The notes: a model not told the origin generated them from the sequence alone. Shown: positions 43,317 to 52,679, counted from the stretch's first letter. The stretch: 64,000 nucleotides of DNA from Desulfosporosinus sp. (GCA_031292095.1 JARLHU010000175.1:53435-117434), one strand, 5' to 3'. Numbers and translations: made by a program.

Positions 43317-44335
43317 TAGAGTTTTATGTTTTTCAAATGTTCCGCATACGTCTTAGCAAACACATGATAGCCATCTTTTTTAGCCACATAGTAAAGAAAA
43401 TCCGTTTGGGCCGGAAACAATGCCGCTTGCAGGGAGGCATCTCCGGGATTGGCGATCGGCCCAGGCGGTAATCCTTTGTGAAGATAGGTATTATACGGCG
43501 AAGAAATCTGAAGATCCTTATTCAATAGTTTTGGCTTTGGAGCAGCCAGCAAAAACTGGATCGTGGCATCAATTTGAAGGGGCTGGTTAATCTTTAATCG
43601 ATTCAAGATGACAGAGGCAATCTTCGGTCGATCCTCTTTTTTCACCGCCTCTTTTTCAACCAGAGAACCTATCGTAACCCACTGAGGAATGGAAAGTTTC
43701 ATGGTAACAAGTTGTTTCTGCACCGCTGGGGTAAGTTCTTTGGCAAACTGTTGGAGAAGCATATCAATCATTGCATGGGGAGTTGTTTTCTTATCAATAT
43801 AGTAGGTATTGGGAAATAAGTACCCTTCTAAACGATGTACTCCCTTGGGCGCGCCCTGCAAAAAGGGGTATGGAAACGTATCATCCGTAATCACCTTTGT
43901 GAATTCCTCTTTGCTCCCAACCCCCTTTTGTACCAGCAATGCGATAATTTGTTCTGTAGTATACCCTTCCGGGATGGTCACACGATTAGCATCTGTGAAT
44001 TCCGTACCTTTAAGCAAATCATTAATGATTTCTTCAGGGGACATAGTCTGCGCCAACTGATAATCGCCAACATAAAGTTTAATGTTAGCCTGGCGCAACC
44101 AAGCTAACATCCTAAATGCCCAAGCACTGCGTATAATATGACCCTGTTGTAATTTCACTGCCAGCTGCTCCACCGTCATTCCTGGAGAAATAGTGATCTT
44201 CTCACTATTTCCTGTAGGAGAGTAAGGCTTGGTCGCCCAAGTCCAGTAAGACAAAAGCCCTAAACTCCCGACTAAGAGAACAAGAATTACCCCCCTAAAA
44301 CTTTTCCACGTTCTTTTTTTTCTTTCCGGGGACAT
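43310..44335 (-). CDS. mltG: Endolytic murein transglycosylase MltG (YceG)
   Basis: 341 residues from MSPERKKR. One N-terminal membrane anchor (about 14-34). A LysM-like segment ([35 protein letters not shown]) is followed by the YceG catalytic domain with the essential Glu in [26 protein letters not shown] and [31 protein letters not shown]. It cuts nascent glycan strands at the outer membrane face. The GTG-led longer frame is possible. It lies 19 bases after the vanW gene. Confidence 0.94.
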   Translation of the reverse strand: MSPERKKRTWKSFRGVILVLLVGSLGLLSYWTWATKPYSPTGNSEKITISPGMTVEQLAVKLQQGHIIRSAWAFRMLAWLRQANIKLYVGDYQLAQTMSPEEIINDLLKGTEFTDANRVTIPEGYTTEQIIALLVQKGVGSKEEFTKVITDDTFPYPFLQGAPKGVHRLEGYLFPNTYYIDKKTTPHAMIDMLLQQFAKELTPAVQKQLVTMKLSIPQWVTIGSLVEKEAVKKEDRPKIASVILNRLKINQPLQIDATIQFLLAAPKPKLLNKDLQISSPYNTYLHKGLPPGPIANPGDASLQAALFPAQTDFLYYVAKKDGYHVFAKTYAEHLKNIKLYQ

Positions 44336-44374
44336 ACTCCCACACTCTCTTTCCACCTACTTTTCAGAAACGCC

Positions 44375-45673
44375 TCAACTCCCGACGTTCAAAATGCGAT
44401 TAGCCGGAGCATACGCATCGCGACCTAGGAACTGCTTGGTCTCGTTCCCGTTAGCGTCCCGAATAACCTTCCAAATGTTGACAACTAGTCCCTTGGCGCC
44501 AGGTTGCTCCTGAACAATTCGACCTGCAGGCAGCTTAGGATCCCGCCGCCTTTCTGTCTTATAAGGTATTTCCTTTTCCACTTGTCGTTCTATACGGACG
44601 GATTTCTCCGTCTTTTTACCCCAGATTCGGAAGGTGAGAACGCCCGCTTTAACTTCTGTCCTTAAATATACCAACGAGGCAGTGTCATTTTTAAATTTGA
44701 AGTCGATATTAGGATAATTGACCGTCGCATCTTGACCAGCCGGAACATAACTTACAGCTATGGCATGTGGTATCCGTTCCACGACCCCTAAATTACTTAG
44801 GAGTACAGCATTATAGAGGGTGGATGAAACCTGACATACGCCCCCTCCGGTTCCTTGTACATATTCGCCATCGACTATCACGTAGGCATCTTTATACCCT
44901 GTCCCTGGCTCGCGAGGTCCAACTGTATCATTGAAGGAAAATGTCTCCCCTGGCCGTATGACTTTGCGGTCCAAGACTTTGGCAGCAGTTGTCAGATTTT
45001 CCGAGCGGTTTTTATCTTCAACTGCAAACTTCGTCGAATACTCTCCAATGATGGCATCAAAAGCCAACTTCTTAACTTCCTCTGTGTTGACTGACGCGGG
45101 TACCTCAACGACCGGAATATTGATCCGAGTCGGTACCTTATTTAAAGAGACCTTTTGAAGATCGCTAATCATCCGTCCTATGTCAACCGCCTGACCGCTC
45201 TCTGCCGGATCAATGACCACCATATCATTATCAATCTTATAGGAGGCATCTTTAGCAGGTCGGTTAAACTTGCCAAGTTTCTCCTGAAGCACTTGACTCA
45301 CCTTCGATAAATCCACTTTAAGTACACTCGGCAAAGCCGTTCCTGGGGTGAGCCGGACTCCTTCGATAGTCTTCTGGGTATCCAAATCAACCCCTATGTC
45401 TTTTAGGGTCATCGGAATCTCGGTTCCATTGTACAACAGAACACGCGATTCTTCCAGCTTGTCCTTAGCCCATTTCTCTAGTTTCGGAGCTGCCTCCGGG
45501 ACTGGAGTGCCACTTAACTCTAAATCGTCGACTTTTGTTCCTTTCGGTAAAACCCCACCTGTAGGCCCGATGGCGCTGGCAGGAGTACATCCTCCGATGA
45601 ACAATAATGCCAAAAAAAGAAAAGCCAGTGCTTTATAAGGACTCCGACTCCATGTTTCTCCTCTATGTTTCAT
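44375..45673 (-). CDS. VanW family lipoprotein with G5 domain
   Basis: 432 residues. A lipobox (LLFIGGC, Cys at about 29) marks it as a membrane-anchored lipoprotein. A peptidoglycan-binding-like segment (about 50-210) is followed by the VanW domain (EYSTKFAVEDKNRSENL, LDRKVIRPGETFSFNDTVGPREPGTGYKDA, GGGVCQVSSTLYNAVLLSNL; about 215-345) and a C-terminal G5 domain (about 360-430). It may act in cell-wall metabolism with MltG. The biochemical activity of VanW is not known. Confidence 0.93.
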   Translation of the reverse strand: MKHRGETWSRSPYKALAFLFLALLFIGGCTPASAIGPTGGVLPKGTKVDDLELSGTPVPEAAPKLEKWAKDKLEESRVLLYNGTEIPMTLKDIGVDLDTQKTIEGVRLTPGTALPSVLKVDLSKVSQVLQEKLGKFNRPAKDASYKIDNDMVVIDPAESGQAVDIGRMISDLQKVSLNKVPTRINIPVVEVPASVNTEEVKKLAFDAIIGEYSTKFAVEDKNRSENLTTAAKVLDRKVIRPGETFSFNDTVGPREPGTGYKDAYVIVDGEYVQGTGGGVCQVSSTLYNAVLLSNLGVVERIPHAIAVSYVPAGQDATVNYPNIDFKFKNDTASLVYLRTEVKAGVLTFRIWGKKTEKSVRIERQVEKEIPYKTERRRDPKLPAGRIVQEQPGAKGLVVNIWKVIRDANGNETKQFLGRDAYAPANRILNVGS

Positions 45674-45756
45674 TGCCTACACCTCCAATATTGGTCAACT
45701 TTAGTATCTCCGTAGTGTTACGCTTTATCGCTGAATTTCGCTTTCCAAAAAAATAA

Positions 45757-45799
45757 AACAGAAGAACTCGCTGAGATCATCTCAGCGAGTTCTTCTGTT
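45757..45799 (-). terminator. Very strong terminator after the DUF1292 gene
   Basis: Perfect 21-base arms (AACAGAAGAACTCGCTGAGAT and its complement) around one base, followed on the minus strand by TTATTTTTTTGG. It isolates the upstream alaS-side genes from vanW-mltG. Confidence 0.92.
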
Positions 45800-45820
45800 C
45801 AGGCACATTCACAAATGTTA

Positions 45821-45850
45821 CTAAAGGTTACTAAAGGTTACTAAAGGTTA
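45821..45850. repeat. Three tandem 10-bp units at the DUF1292 stop codon
   Basis: Three exact copies of CTAAAGGTTA. The stop codon (TAA on the minus strand, 45848-45850) lies in the last one. Confidence 0.9.
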
Positions 45851-46168
45851 CTCGTCATCTTCGGATTCTACTAAGTTTTCCCAAGCGTCAGCCACTTTTT
45901 CCCACTCTTCATCATCCTCGATGTCAAGTAGCATTTCGCCCCCCTCAGCATCTTTGCCGAGTTTAAGGATAATGGCCTCATCATCGTCCTCACCTTCGGA
46001 TTCGTCTTCCGAAATGGGCATCAAGACAAAGTATGTCGAGCCTTCAAGTTCCAAGGTATCGAGATGAAGAAACTCATGGTCTTTTCCCTCATCATCTGTT
46101 AGAACAACTGTGTCAAACTCTTCAGCGTCATGCTCATCATGGTCATGATCATGTGGATGTTCAGTCAT
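45848..46168 (-). CDS. yrzB: DUF1292 (YrzB-like) acidic protein
   Basis: 106 residues from MTEHPHDHDHDEHD; GAGGTGAATT precedes the ATG. Very acidic, with a His/Asp-rich head that could bind metal. The DUF1292 core is FDTVVLTDDEGKDHEFLHLDTLELEGSTYFVLMPI and ends in EEAIILKLG-like text (DDEAIILKLGKD). No function is known, but the gene is almost always next to ruvX and ireB in Firmicutes. Confidence 0.92.
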   Translation of the reverse strand: MTEHPHDHDHDEHDAEEFDTVVLTDDEGKDHEFLHLDTLELEGSTYFVLMPISEDESEGEDDDEAIILKLGKDAEGGEMLLDIEDDEEWEKVADAWENLVESEDDE

Positions 46169-46232
46169 ATAATTCACCTCTTATCAAATAATATGGTCAT
46201 TGTACTATCATAGGTAATGATTGTCAAATTAA

Positions 46233-46655
46233 TCACACTGGAACATTCCCTTTCTGCCGACGATCCAGATACCCTTGAAGTATAAATACAGCTGCCATCT
46301 TATCAATCACGAGTTTCCGTTTCGCACGGGATACGTCCGCTTCCAGAAGAGTCCGCTGTGCTGCTACTGTGCTTAAGCGCTCATCCCATAGCCCCACCGG
46401 AAGTCCGAACTCCAAACGCAAACGCTCAGCAAACTCATCGGTCAAGGCACAACGCGGCCCCAGCGTTCCATTCATATTTTTCGGATAGCCTATCACGATT
46501 TCATTCACCTCATACTCGCGAATGAGTTCACGCAACTCATCGATTTCCTGCTTGGAGCGTCTAATCGTCTTAACCCCCTGGGCTGTCCAAAAAAAAGCAT
46601 CACTAACTGCCACGCCAATCGTCTTCGACCCGAAATCTAACCCCATAATCCGCAT
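46233..46655 (-). CDS. ruvX: Putative pre-16S rRNA nuclease / Holliday junction resolvase-like RuvX (YqgF)
   Basis: 140 residues from MRIMGLDFG, after GGGAGGG. The RNase H-like catalytic residues are present: [16 protein letters not shown] (first Asp), [13 protein letters not shown] (Glu) and [10 protein letters not shown] (Asp/Glu). YqgF trims the 5' end of 16S rRNA precursors in E. coli. Its order here (ireB ... ruvX-DUF1292) is the usual one apart from two inserted genes. Confidence 0.94.
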   Translation of the reverse strand: MRIMGLDFGSKTIGVAVSDAFFWTAQGVKTIRRSKQEIDELRELIREYEVNEIVIGYPKNMNGTLGPRCALTDEFAERLRLEFGLPVGLWDERLSTVAAQRTLLEADVSRAKRKLVIDKMAAVFILQGYLDRRQKGNVPV

Positions 46656-46689
46656 AATATTCCCTCCCAACTGGCCTTACCCACAGATG

Positions 46690-47154
46690 TTATTTATTAG
46701 GGTCTGAATTCCATTTTTCAAGCTTATTGTTAATTTTAAAAGCCAACTCTTTATTTCTTAGATACACCACATTTTCATCAGGATAGGTAGCTACATCATC
46801 GATCTCCCTTGTTCCGATATCAAGTATCTGTAATATTTCTGCGCTGTTATTTATAAACTGATGTGCGATATCTTTACCAGCAGATTTTGAAATAACATCT
46901 CCTGATGCTATTTTTATTTCTTCCCCATCTATTCGCAACATCCCTGTTCCATTCATTATTAAAAAGAATTCTTCCTGCTTTGAATGCGAATGGTACTTTA
47001 CACTTTTGGCACCGGGTTTTACATAGTCAATGTTTACGTAAATCTTTTCGCTCCCTAAAGCATCACCTAGATAAATTGTTTTCATTTTTGATTGAAAGTC
47101 AGGGTCATCAATGTATTCTTTAGGAATATTATTAATATTTAATATTCTTTCCAT
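46690..47154 (-). CDS. Cupin-domain protein
   Basis: 154 residues. A single small beta-barrel: motif 1 with KYHSHSKQEEFFLIMNGTGMLRIDG (His, His, Glu) and motif 2 GDVISKSAGKDIAHQFIN (His). These can hold a divalent metal. Substrate unknown; similar cupins bind sugars or act as isomerases. The gene is more AT-rich than its neighbours and, with the next gene, interrupts the standard ireB-ruvX spacing, so it may have been acquired. Confidence 0.82.
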   Translation of the reverse strand: MERILNINNIPKEYIDDPDFQSKMKTIYLGDALGSEKIYVNIDYVKPGAKSVKYHSHSKQEEFFLIMNGTGMLRIDGEEIKIASGDVISKSAGKDIAHQFINNSAEILQILDIGTREIDDVATYPDENVVYLRNKELAFKINNKLEKWNSDPNK

Positions 47155-47217
47155 TTTACATCACCTTTCAATACTTAACCCTACCAACTTCCTCCTACAC
47201 ATACAGCCATTTCTTGG

Positions 47218-48159
47218 CTAAACAATCTTAAGGCAAAAATGTGGGCAAACCCTTCCACAATACCCACAAAGCACACACGCCTCAGGATCCACCACAGCTA
47301 CTTTCTCGAGGTGTAAAGCCCCTTGCGGACAAGCCTCCAAACAAAGCCCACACCCCTGACACCAATCAGCAATATAAAGCTGCCGTTTTCTGCATTTAAC
47401 AATTTCTCGCAACTCTTGCGGAATCTCATGGTCCGCCAACAAGAGAAGATTATAATCCACCTCTTCTCGACTAGACATTCCCAAGGCAAAGGCCTGCACT
47501 CCCTGAACGCTTCGGACAAAGGCCACGGCTTTTTCTGGGTCATGGGTTAAATGCCCGCCCCCGAAAACCTTCATAGCGTATATTCCAATGCCCAATTCTG
47601 CCGCAAACGAAATGGCAGCGAGCATTTCGTTTAAATTTCCATCGATAATCCCTAGTCCCTGATAATTCAAGATTGGATGAATTACATCGAGACCAGGTTG
47701 GAGTGCCCCGGCCCGGACCCCGGCAACAGCATGCGTCGAAATTCCGATCCAGCGGACGATGCCCTTTTCCTTGGCCCGTAAAAGTTCTTCCCAAGCTTCC
47801 GAATGCCCCTGGAGAGTTAAGGCGTTTTCCTGTTCATGAAGCAGAAAAAAATCAAGAGTATCTCGTTTGAGGGAGGTTCGCGCCTTTTCCAGGCTCTGGC
47901 GCATTTCCGGGGCTGTGACGGAGTATGATTTACTGATAATGCGGACCTCCGGATGCCCTTTCGTCGCCGCAGCAATTTGCGCATAATTATCATAGATTTC
48001 CGCCGTGTCAATCCAGTTTACCCCCCGCTCAAGGGCATACTTCAGAACTGAGGCCCCTTCTTCTTCCGTTACACGTCCTTGTAAGGGGGATATAGCCAAA
48101 CTTCCAAAGCACACCTCTGAAACTTCCGGCCCCCATAAACCGAGTTTAACCTGACGCAT
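47218..48159 (-). CDS. Aldo/keto reductase with C-terminal 2x[4Fe-4S] ferredoxin domain
   Basis: 313 residues. The TIM barrel has the catalytic set DTAEIYDNY (Asp, Tyr), IISKSYS (Lys) and LLHEQE (His). The last 55 residues hold two four-cysteine cluster motifs: CQGCGLCLEACP and CVLCGYCGRVCP. Such fusions occur in anaerobes, where electrons likely pass between ferredoxin and the barrel. Substrate unknown. It lies in the alaS-ireB-ruvX run but is not part of that run in most relatives I know. Confidence 0.92.
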   Translation of the reverse strand: MRQVKLGLWGPEVSEVCFGSLAISPLQGRVTEEEGASVLKYALERGVNWIDTAEIYDNYAQIAAATKGHPEVRIISKSYSVTAPEMRQSLEKARTSLKRDTLDFFLLHEQENALTLQGHSEAWEELLRAKEKGIVRWIGISTHAVAGVRAGALQPGLDVIHPILNYQGLGIIDGNLNEMLAAISFAAELGIGIYAMKVFGGGHLTHDPEKAVAFVRSVQGVQAFALGMSSREEVDYNLLLLADHEIPQELREIVKCRKRQLYIADWCQGCGLCLEACPQGALHLEKVAVVDPEACVLCGYCGRVCPHFCLKIV

Positions 48160-48181
48160 ATTGTTCTCCTTTCGAGACGCC

Positions 48182-48278
48182 TATTCGAAGTTCGAGGCAC
48201 GAAGTTCGAAGTTCGAAAGTCCGAGGTCCGATTATCACTCCTCGTGCTTCGCGCTTCGCGCCTCGCGCCTCGCGTCCA
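48182..48278. repeat. Degenerate heptad array (GAAGTTC/GCGCCTC units)
   Basis: Imperfect seven-base units (CGAAGTT, CGAGGCA, CGCGCCT) fill the gap between ireB and the aldo/keto reductase gene, like 8519-8680. Confidence 0.65.
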
Positions 48279-48289
48279 ATATATCTCAA

Positions 48290-48544
48290 TTATTTGGCAT
48301 TTAGATAAGTTCTGACCAGCTCTTCGATCAGCTCAAAACGCTCAAGTTTACGAATCATCGCTCGCGCCTGATTGTGGCTGGTAATATATACAGGGTCACC
48401 GGACATGAGATACCCCACCATCTGATTAATTGGGTCATATCCTTTTTCCTGCAATGCGGCATAGACTTTCTGCAATACATCGTGGGCAGAAACGTCTTCT
48501 TCTCCCACTGCCTTAAACATCATAGTTTCTTCCATTCGATCCAT
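48290..48544 (-). CDS. ireB: IreB family regulatory phosphoprotein (UPF0297)
   Basis: 84 residues. The pattern [75 protein letters not shown] is split over the whole protein and is typical of UPF0297. In Enterococcus IreB is phosphorylated by the kinase IreK and restrains cephalosporin resistance. The ATG follows AAAGGGGGAT. It lies after alaS, separated by a shortened foldback element. Confidence 0.95.
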   Translation of the reverse strand: MDRMEETMMFKAVGEEDVSAHDVLQKVYAALQEKGYDPINQMVGYLMSGDPVYITSHNQARAMIRKLERFELIEELVRTYLNAK

Positions 48545-48588
48545 TTGCCTATCCCCCTTTCACCTTTCCTCCGCTCATCCTTCTCTTA

Positions 48589-48647
48589 AGGCACATTCAA
48601 GAAAATAACCAAGGCATCTTTGACTTGTTATTTCCTTTCATATGCCT
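48589..48647 (+). repeat. Foldback element, copy 4 (internally deleted, 59 bp)
   Basis: Both ends are kept (AGGCACATTCAAGAAAATAACC and TTGTTATTTCCTTTCATATGCCT, 22-23 bases each written here as their outer parts), but the roughly 100 bp centre with the GGTATGTTCACCT arms is missing. The ends still pair, leaving a short hairpin. It sits between alaS and ireB. Confidence 0.85.
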
Positions 48648-48679
48648 AAAGATATTCTTGGCATTCCAATGATTCTCCT

Positions 48680-51313
48680 CTATTTTTTAAGAAATTTCTG
48701 AAGGAGTGCTGGGACACGGTCAATAGCTTCTCCCAGTTTGCTAGGATCTTTCCCACCTGCTTGGGCCATGTCCGGGCGACCGCCACCGCTACCACCGGTT
48801 ATTTTGGCCACTTCTTTTATAATCTGCCCGGCATGCAGCCCACTTAAACCTGTCGGCGTGACAACTGTCACCAAGTTAACCTTTCCTTCGCTTACAGAAC
48901 CCAAAACAATGACCCCGGTTTGGAGCTTACCCCGCAATAGATCCGCCATTTGACGCAGGCCCTCCATATCAGGCACATGTACCTGAGCTGCTATTACCCG
49001 AATTCCTTCGATCTCCACAATGCGCTTCAGTAACCCTTCCGCTTCATTCCTACCGAGTTTCCCTTGAAGTTGAACGATTTCCCGTTCAAGGTCCTTCACT
49101 TGGCTCACTAGCCCATTGACACGCTTGCCCACATCTGTAGGCTGAGCTTTGAGAATTTGAGCAACTTCCATCACCTGCTCATCAAGGGCACGTAGATACG
49201 CTAGAGCTTCTAAGCCTGCCACCGCTTCAATCCGGCGCAGACCTGCCCCAATCCCTCCCTCGCTGAGAATTTTAACCAGCCCGATTTCCCCTGTGCCTTT
49301 GACATGAGTTCCGCCGCACAATTCTTGACTGAACATCCCCATCCGGACAACCCGGACAGTCTCTCCATATTTCTCTCCAAAAAGTGCCGTAGCTCCGGTG
49401 GATCTAGCCTCGGTCAACGACATTTCCGTCGCTTCAACTGACATATTCTTTAACACTGCTTCATTGATAAGACCCTCTACCACCCTCAGACCATCGGGTG
49501 TCAGCGGGGAAAAATGGGTGAAGTCAAAACGTAAGCGTTCAGGGGTCACCAAAGATCCTGCTTGCTGGACGTGCTCTCCTAATACGGAACGCAAGGCCGC
49601 CTGAAGAAGATGTGTCGCACTGTGATGACGGGTGGTGGCCTGACGCTCAAAGTTGTTGATTTCTGCTTCCACCGTTTCTCCAACATGTAATACCCCAGTC
49701 ACTACCTGAACACGGTGATACATGGTTCCAGTCACACCTTTTTTGACATCTAACACTCTCGCCTCAGCCCGAGAAGTTTTGAGCAAGCCGATATCAGACA
49801 CCTGACCACCGCTTTCTGCATAAAACGGGGTCTTAGAAAGGAAGACCAGGACCTCTTCCCCTTCTCCTGCATCCTGCATCTCCTTGCCGTCGACAAATAG
49901 CCCTTCAATCTGCGTCACGGCTGATATCTGTTCATAACCGATAAACGGTGTCGCCCCTAAACGTTTTGCCTTTTCCATCAGTTCTGGGCTTTCAGCCACG
50001 GCGCGCATTTGTTGAGAGTGTTCTTTGGCCCGAAGACGATGCTCCTGAGCAGCCGTTTTATAGGACTCTACATCAATTGACAACCCTTGTTCTTCAAGGA
50101 TTTCCTCTGTCAACTCCACTGGAAAGCCATAGGTTTCATAGATATAAAAGGCATCCTGTCCCGTTAACACGGTCTCTCCTTGTTTGATGATCTCCTTGAC
50201 TTTTTCTTGTAACATCTGAGTTCCTTGCTCTAGCGTTGCTTGAAAGTTCTTCTCTTCCAACCTTAAATGGTTCAAAATAAAATTCTCGTTTTCCTTGAGT
50301 TCCGGATAAGCCTGGACATAGTCCCTCTGAATAATCTGAAAGACTGATTCCAAGAATGGTTTATCAATTCCCAAAAGTTTGGCATAACGAATAGCACGGC
50401 GTAATATTCGACGGAGAACATACCCTCTCCCTTCATTATTAGGCCGAATTCCGTCTGCCAACATAAAAGACACCGCCCGAACGTGATCAGCTACCACTTT
50501 CAAAGCCTGATCATTTTTTAGGTTATCCTTATACCTAATTCCTCCTAGGGTCGCAACATGATCAATAATAGGACGGAATAAATCTGTATCGAAATTTGTC
50601 TCAACCCCTTGCATGACAGAAGCAATCCGCTCTAAACCCATACCTGTATCTATGTTTTGCTTCGGCAGAGGGGTCAATACACCCGCTTCATCGCGATTAT
50701 ATTGCATAAAAACCAAATTCCAGATTTCCAAGAAACGATCACACTCACAGCTACCCGCTCCACAATCGGGCTTGCCACACCCTCTTGCTTCTCCGAGATC
50801 AACATAAATCTCTGAACAAGGGCCACAAGGACCCGTCGGACCCGCTGCCCAAAAGTTTTCTGGATCACCAATGATTCGCTCGGCCTTTACGCCAGCTTTC
50901 TCTATCCAGATTTGCTTTGCTTCCGTATCCTCGGGATAAATTGTCACCCAAAGTTTTTCGACTGGGATCTTCAATACTTCTGTAATATATTCCCAAGCCC
51001 AAGGAATCGCCTCATTTTTAAAGTAGTCCCCAAACGAAAAGTTTCCCAACATTTCGAAATAGGTATGATGACGGGCCGTTTTTCCGACCACTTCAAGATC
51101 CGGGGTACGAACACATTTTTGGGCAGTCGTAGCCCGCGGAAAAGGAGGTTCAACTCGACGTTGAAAATAAGGTTTAAAGGGAACCATACCCGCGACCGTT
51201 AACAAAAGGGTGGGGTCATCTTTAGGAATCAGCGAAGCGCTCGGTAGAATCCTGTGTCCTCTTGCCTCAAAATATTTAAGAAACATGTCTCTCAATTCAT
51301 TACCTGTATACAT
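48680..51313 (-). CDS. alaS: Alanyl-tRNA synthetase
   Basis: 877 residues from MYTGNELRD, with AAGGAGTG before the ATG. Class II catalytic core: ARHHTYFEMLGNFSFGDYF (motif 2 region) and GMGLERI. The editing domain has RHHSATHLLQAAL (HxxxH) and ELCGGTHVKGTGEIG (CxxxH) zinc ligands that clear mischarged Ser/Gly-tRNA. The C-Ala/DHHA1 domain ends the protein (GGSGGGRPDMAQAGG). A T-box-like terminator/antiterminator lies upstream. Confidence 0.97.
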   Translation of the reverse strand: MYTGNELRDMFLKYFEARGHRILPSASLIPKDDPTLLLTVAGMVPFKPYFQRRVEPPFPRATTAQKCVRTPDLEVVGKTARHHTYFEMLGNFSFGDYFKNEAIPWAWEYITEVLKIPVEKLWVTIYPEDTEAKQIWIEKAGVKAERIIGDPENFWAAGPTGPCGPCSEIYVDLGEARGCGKPDCGAGSCECDRFLEIWNLVFMQYNRDEAGVLTPLPKQNIDTGMGLERIASVMQGVETNFDTDLFRPIIDHVATLGGIRYKDNLKNDQALKVVADHVRAVSFMLADGIRPNNEGRGYVLRRILRRAIRYAKLLGIDKPFLESVFQIIQRDYVQAYPELKENENFILNHLRLEEKNFQATLEQGTQMLQEKVKEIIKQGETVLTGQDAFYIYETYGFPVELTEEILEEQGLSIDVESYKTAAQEHRLRAKEHSQQMRAVAESPELMEKAKRLGATPFIGYEQISAVTQIEGLFVDGKEMQDAGEGEEVLVFLSKTPFYAESGGQVSDIGLLKTSRAEARVLDVKKGVTGTMYHRVQVVTGVLHVGETVEAEINNFERQATTRHHSATHLLQAALRSVLGEHVQQAGSLVTPERLRFDFTHFSPLTPDGLRVVEGLINEAVLKNMSVEATEMSLTEARSTGATALFGEKYGETVRVVRMGMFSQELCGGTHVKGTGEIGLVKILSEGGIGAGLRRIEAVAGLEALAYLRALDEQVMEVAQILKAQPTDVGKRVNGLVSQVKDLEREIVQLQGKLGRNEAEGLLKRIVEIEGIRVIAAQVHVPDMEGLRQMADLLRGKLQTGVIVLGSVSEGKVNLVTVVTPTGLSGLHAGQIIKEVAKITGGSGGGRPDMAQAGGKDPSKLGEAIDRVPALLQKFLKK

Positions 51314-51386
51314 GTACGAACACTCCTTCAAAGATTCATAAAGAAAGGCTTAGTTTCCTGCACCAAACTTAACTGTCTAAATTCAA

Positions 51387-51460
51387 TAAAAAAAATAATC
51401 CCACCCTACATCAATTGTCAGGGACGAGATTTCTTCGCGGTACCACCCTGCTTATCATAC
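51387..51460 (-). promoter_or_regulatory. T-box antiterminator/terminator upstream of alaS
   Basis: On the minus strand AGGGTGGTACCGCG is an exact T-box sequence; its TGGT (complement of 51442-51445) pairs with the ACCA end of tRNA-Ala. A terminator follows (51398-51426), with its T-run at 51388-51395. Only about 75 bases separate the presumed transcription start from the T-box, and no Stem I with a GCN specifier is recognised. Confidence 0.85.
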
Positions 51461-51512
51461 GGGCTAACGGACTTATATTCTCATTAGTCTTGCAAAATTT
51501 CCATTATTCTAG

Positions 51513-51542
51513 AGTATATACAGGGAATGTCTTCTTTGTCAA
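51513..51542 (-). promoter_or_regulatory. Promoter of alaS
   Basis: On the minus strand TTGACA (51537-51542) and TATACT (51513-51518) are 18 bases apart. It lies directly after the stop of the permease gene. Confidence 0.6.
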
Positions 51543-51547
51543 CCACA

Positions 51548-52579
51548 TTAGACCTTAGCTGAAACCAACCTAAAATAAATATGACTAAAAACGACTCGAA
51601 TTACGGCGGCCAACGGGACCGCCAAGAACATGCCCCAAAAACCAGCAATTTCTCCACCCGCTAATATTGCAAACACTATCCAAATTGGATGAAGACCTAC
51701 ACTATCACCCATAAGTTTAGGCGAAATGACATTCCCTTCAAGCTGTTGCACAATTAGAATCACCAAGGCAATCTTAAAAGCCATGGCCGGAGACTTCGTT
51801 AGGGCTAGCAAAACAGAAGGGACAGCCCCGATCAATGGTCCAAAGTACGGAATAAGGTCAAAGAACCCGCAAATTAAGCCAATTAGCAAAGCATACTCCA
51901 TCCCCACAAGTTTTACGCCAACACCTACCAGGATCCCGACAATTACCGCGACGACTAAGTTCCCCCGCACAAATTGCCGAATTACATGGTTAATGTCTTG
52001 CCACAGTCGTCGCCATTCCATCCTCCAGCGCTGAGGGATAACTCGAAAAAAGCCCTCCTCTAAGCCTTTCCAATCTGCCAACAGATAGAGGGTGATAACC
52101 GGAGATAATATGTAAAGCGTGACCGAAGAAAAGGCATTTGGCAAATTTACTAAAAATAGGTTTAGCCGATCTGCCATAATTACTTCTCCTTGCCCTAGAT
52201 GTTGGTCCAAAACAAGTGCAACACGGTTGGGCAAACCAGTAGCCTTAAACTGCACACGAAACGCTTCTATCCTAGCGGTGATCGACTGAATTGTATTCGG
52301 TAAGACTACCGCCAATTTGCTTAGTTCATTATAGATTATCGGAAGAATAATGAAGATAGTAGTAGCGAAGACTAGGATAATCAAAGTGAAAACAAGCGTG
52401 ATCGATTTATTCCGGCTAATTCGATGCCGCTCCAACCCTTCAACCAGGGGATTCAATAGATAGGCAAGGGCAAACGCTAGGAAAAATGGCCCTAAAATTG
52501 TCCTCACTTTGATGAGAAGTAGAACTCCTAAAAGCAGACAGGTTCCCATAAAAATCCATTTCAATTTATTATAATTCAT
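51548..52579 (-). CDS. AI-2E family (UPF0118) transporter
   Basis: 343 residues from MNYNKLKWIFMG, preceded by GGAAGGATAGG. Seven to eight membrane segments with the family layout: an N-terminal pair (LLLGVLLLIKV, FFLAFALAYLLNPLVEGLERH), a long middle region, and a conserved C-terminal block (GFFDLIPYFGPLIGAVPSVLLAL, QQLEGNVISPKLMGDSVGLHPIWIVFAILAGGEIAGFWGMFLAVPLAA read over several segments). Family members export autoinducer-2 or act as Na+/H+ antiporters; the substrate here is unknown. In Firmicutes it is often found beside alaS. Confidence 0.93.
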   Translation of the reverse strand: MNYNKLKWIFMGTCLLLGVLLLIKVRTILGPFFLAFALAYLLNPLVEGLERHRISRNKSITLVFTLIILVFATTIFIILPIIYNELSKLAVVLPNTIQSITARIEAFRVQFKATGLPNRVALVLDQHLGQGEVIMADRLNLFLVNLPNAFSSVTLYILSPVITLYLLADWKGLEEGFFRVIPQRWRMEWRRLWQDINHVIRQFVRGNLVVAVIVGILVGVGVKLVGMEYALLIGLICGFFDLIPYFGPLIGAVPSVLLALTKSPAMAFKIALVILIVQQLEGNVISPKLMGDSVGLHPIWIVFAILAGGEIAGFWGMFLAVPLAAVIRVVFSHIYFRLVSAKV

Positions 52580-52653
52580 CCTATCCTTCCCCCTCCAAGG
52601 CCCCTTTTCATCAAATGAAAATTCGAGCATCACACTATCAGCTTGATCATAAA

Positions 52654-52679
52654 GAAAAGCGCACACAGCGCGCTTTTCA
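52654..52679 (-). terminator. Hairpin upstream of the permease gene
   Basis: GAAAAGCGC pairs with GCGCTTTTC; TTTATG follows on the minus strand. It could terminate transcripts arriving from the structured-repeat region. Confidence 0.6.

Noticed and set aside
45801-45810. AGGCACATTC as a remnant of the foldback element
   Set aside because: Only ten bases match and nothing further of the element follows; chance is not excluded.
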